Shown: in pieces, positions 63,976-64,000 of the stretch | Layout of the letters: each line of letters opens with the position of its first letter | Position numbering within the stretch: position 1 is the first letter of the stretch | Origin: Nitrospinaceae bacterium | Lineage (GTDB): Bacteria > Nitrospinota_A > UBA7883 > JAJDBK01 | Assembly (NCBI GenBank): GCA_029261405.1 | Contig: JAJDBK010000056.1 | Span: 53,002 to 117,001, forward strand | Direction: 5' to 3' | Length of the DNA: 64,000 bases | Position numbers and translations under genes: made by a program | The notes under the pieces: generated by a model | Told to the model about the DNA's origin: nothing | Databases searched by the model: none | What the model saw: only the letters and a program-made list of their open reading frames with translations

Positions 63976-64000
63976 TTGAAATCCAAACCTGAATCTGACC
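63976..64000 (+). CDS. Start of an unidentified gene cut by the window end
   Basis: A TTG at 63976 has GGAG eight bases upstream and a promoter-like TATAAT before it; the frame reads MKSKPESD and then leaves the window. Nothing can be said about its product. Confidence 0.35.

Overview
The window comes from a Gram-negative bacterium of intermediate GC content. Signs of this are two periplasmic HtrA-type proteases, a lipobox protein, a Wzm/Wzt-type ABC exporter and a large surface-glycan locus. The order 6S RNA - rny - ymdB, the PEGA-domain Ser/Thr kinase and the SPASM radical-SAM proteins inside the glycan locus resemble deltaproteobacterial-grade or Nitrospinota-like genomes. No rRNA or other decisive marker is present, so the lineage is left open.

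Layout. (1) 1-3.2 kb, minus strand: an NADH/formate-type electron-transfer module (NuoF/HndC-like flavoprotein, then a NuoG/FdhA-like iron-sulfur/molybdopterin subunit cut by the window edge). (2) 3.3-5.0 kb, minus: rplU-rpmA-obgE. (3) 5.1-7.8 kb: comM/yifB, a class I glutamine-amidotransferase-like hydrolase and a half-size GDT1-type cation transporter. (4) 7.9-13.6 kb, minus: mutS, alanine dehydrogenase and a membrane Ser/Thr kinase with PEGA domain, closely spaced; a methyltransferase is divergent from mutS. (5) 14.6-56.2 kb: a surface polysaccharide (O-antigen or capsule) locus of 36 genes in nine blocks of alternating strand. (6) 56.2-59.8 kb: a frameshifted small gene, a palindromic element and two tandem HtrA proteases. 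(7) 59.9-63.7 kb: a ribbon-helix-helix regulator, a possible microprotein, a terminator, a 6S RNA, rny with a structured leader, and ymdB. The last 25 bases open another gene.

How the glycan locus may work. Nucleotide-sugar genes include two GlcNAc-type 4,6-dehydratases, a UDP-sulfoquinovose-synthase-type enzyme, an RmlB/LegB-type dehydratase, two PLP aminotransferases, an RmlD-type reductase, a NeuB/PseI-type synthase, a SpsF-type cytidylyltransferase and a Gfo/Idh oxidoreductase. Together they suggest at least one nonulosonic (sialic-like) sugar. Glycosyltransferases of the GT2, GT4, glycerophosphotransferase-like and polytopic GT-C-like types build the chain. AsnB, an ATP-grasp ligase, acetyltransferase and SGNH-type genes probably decorate it. 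The chain is exported by an ABC-2 permease and an ATPase carrying an unusual N-terminal beta-rich domain. Five radical-SAM proteins sit among the sugar genes, and no canonical PseG/PseH steps are visible, so the sugar chemistry may be undescribed. No tRNA, rRNA, CRISPR array or complete insertion sequence was seen.
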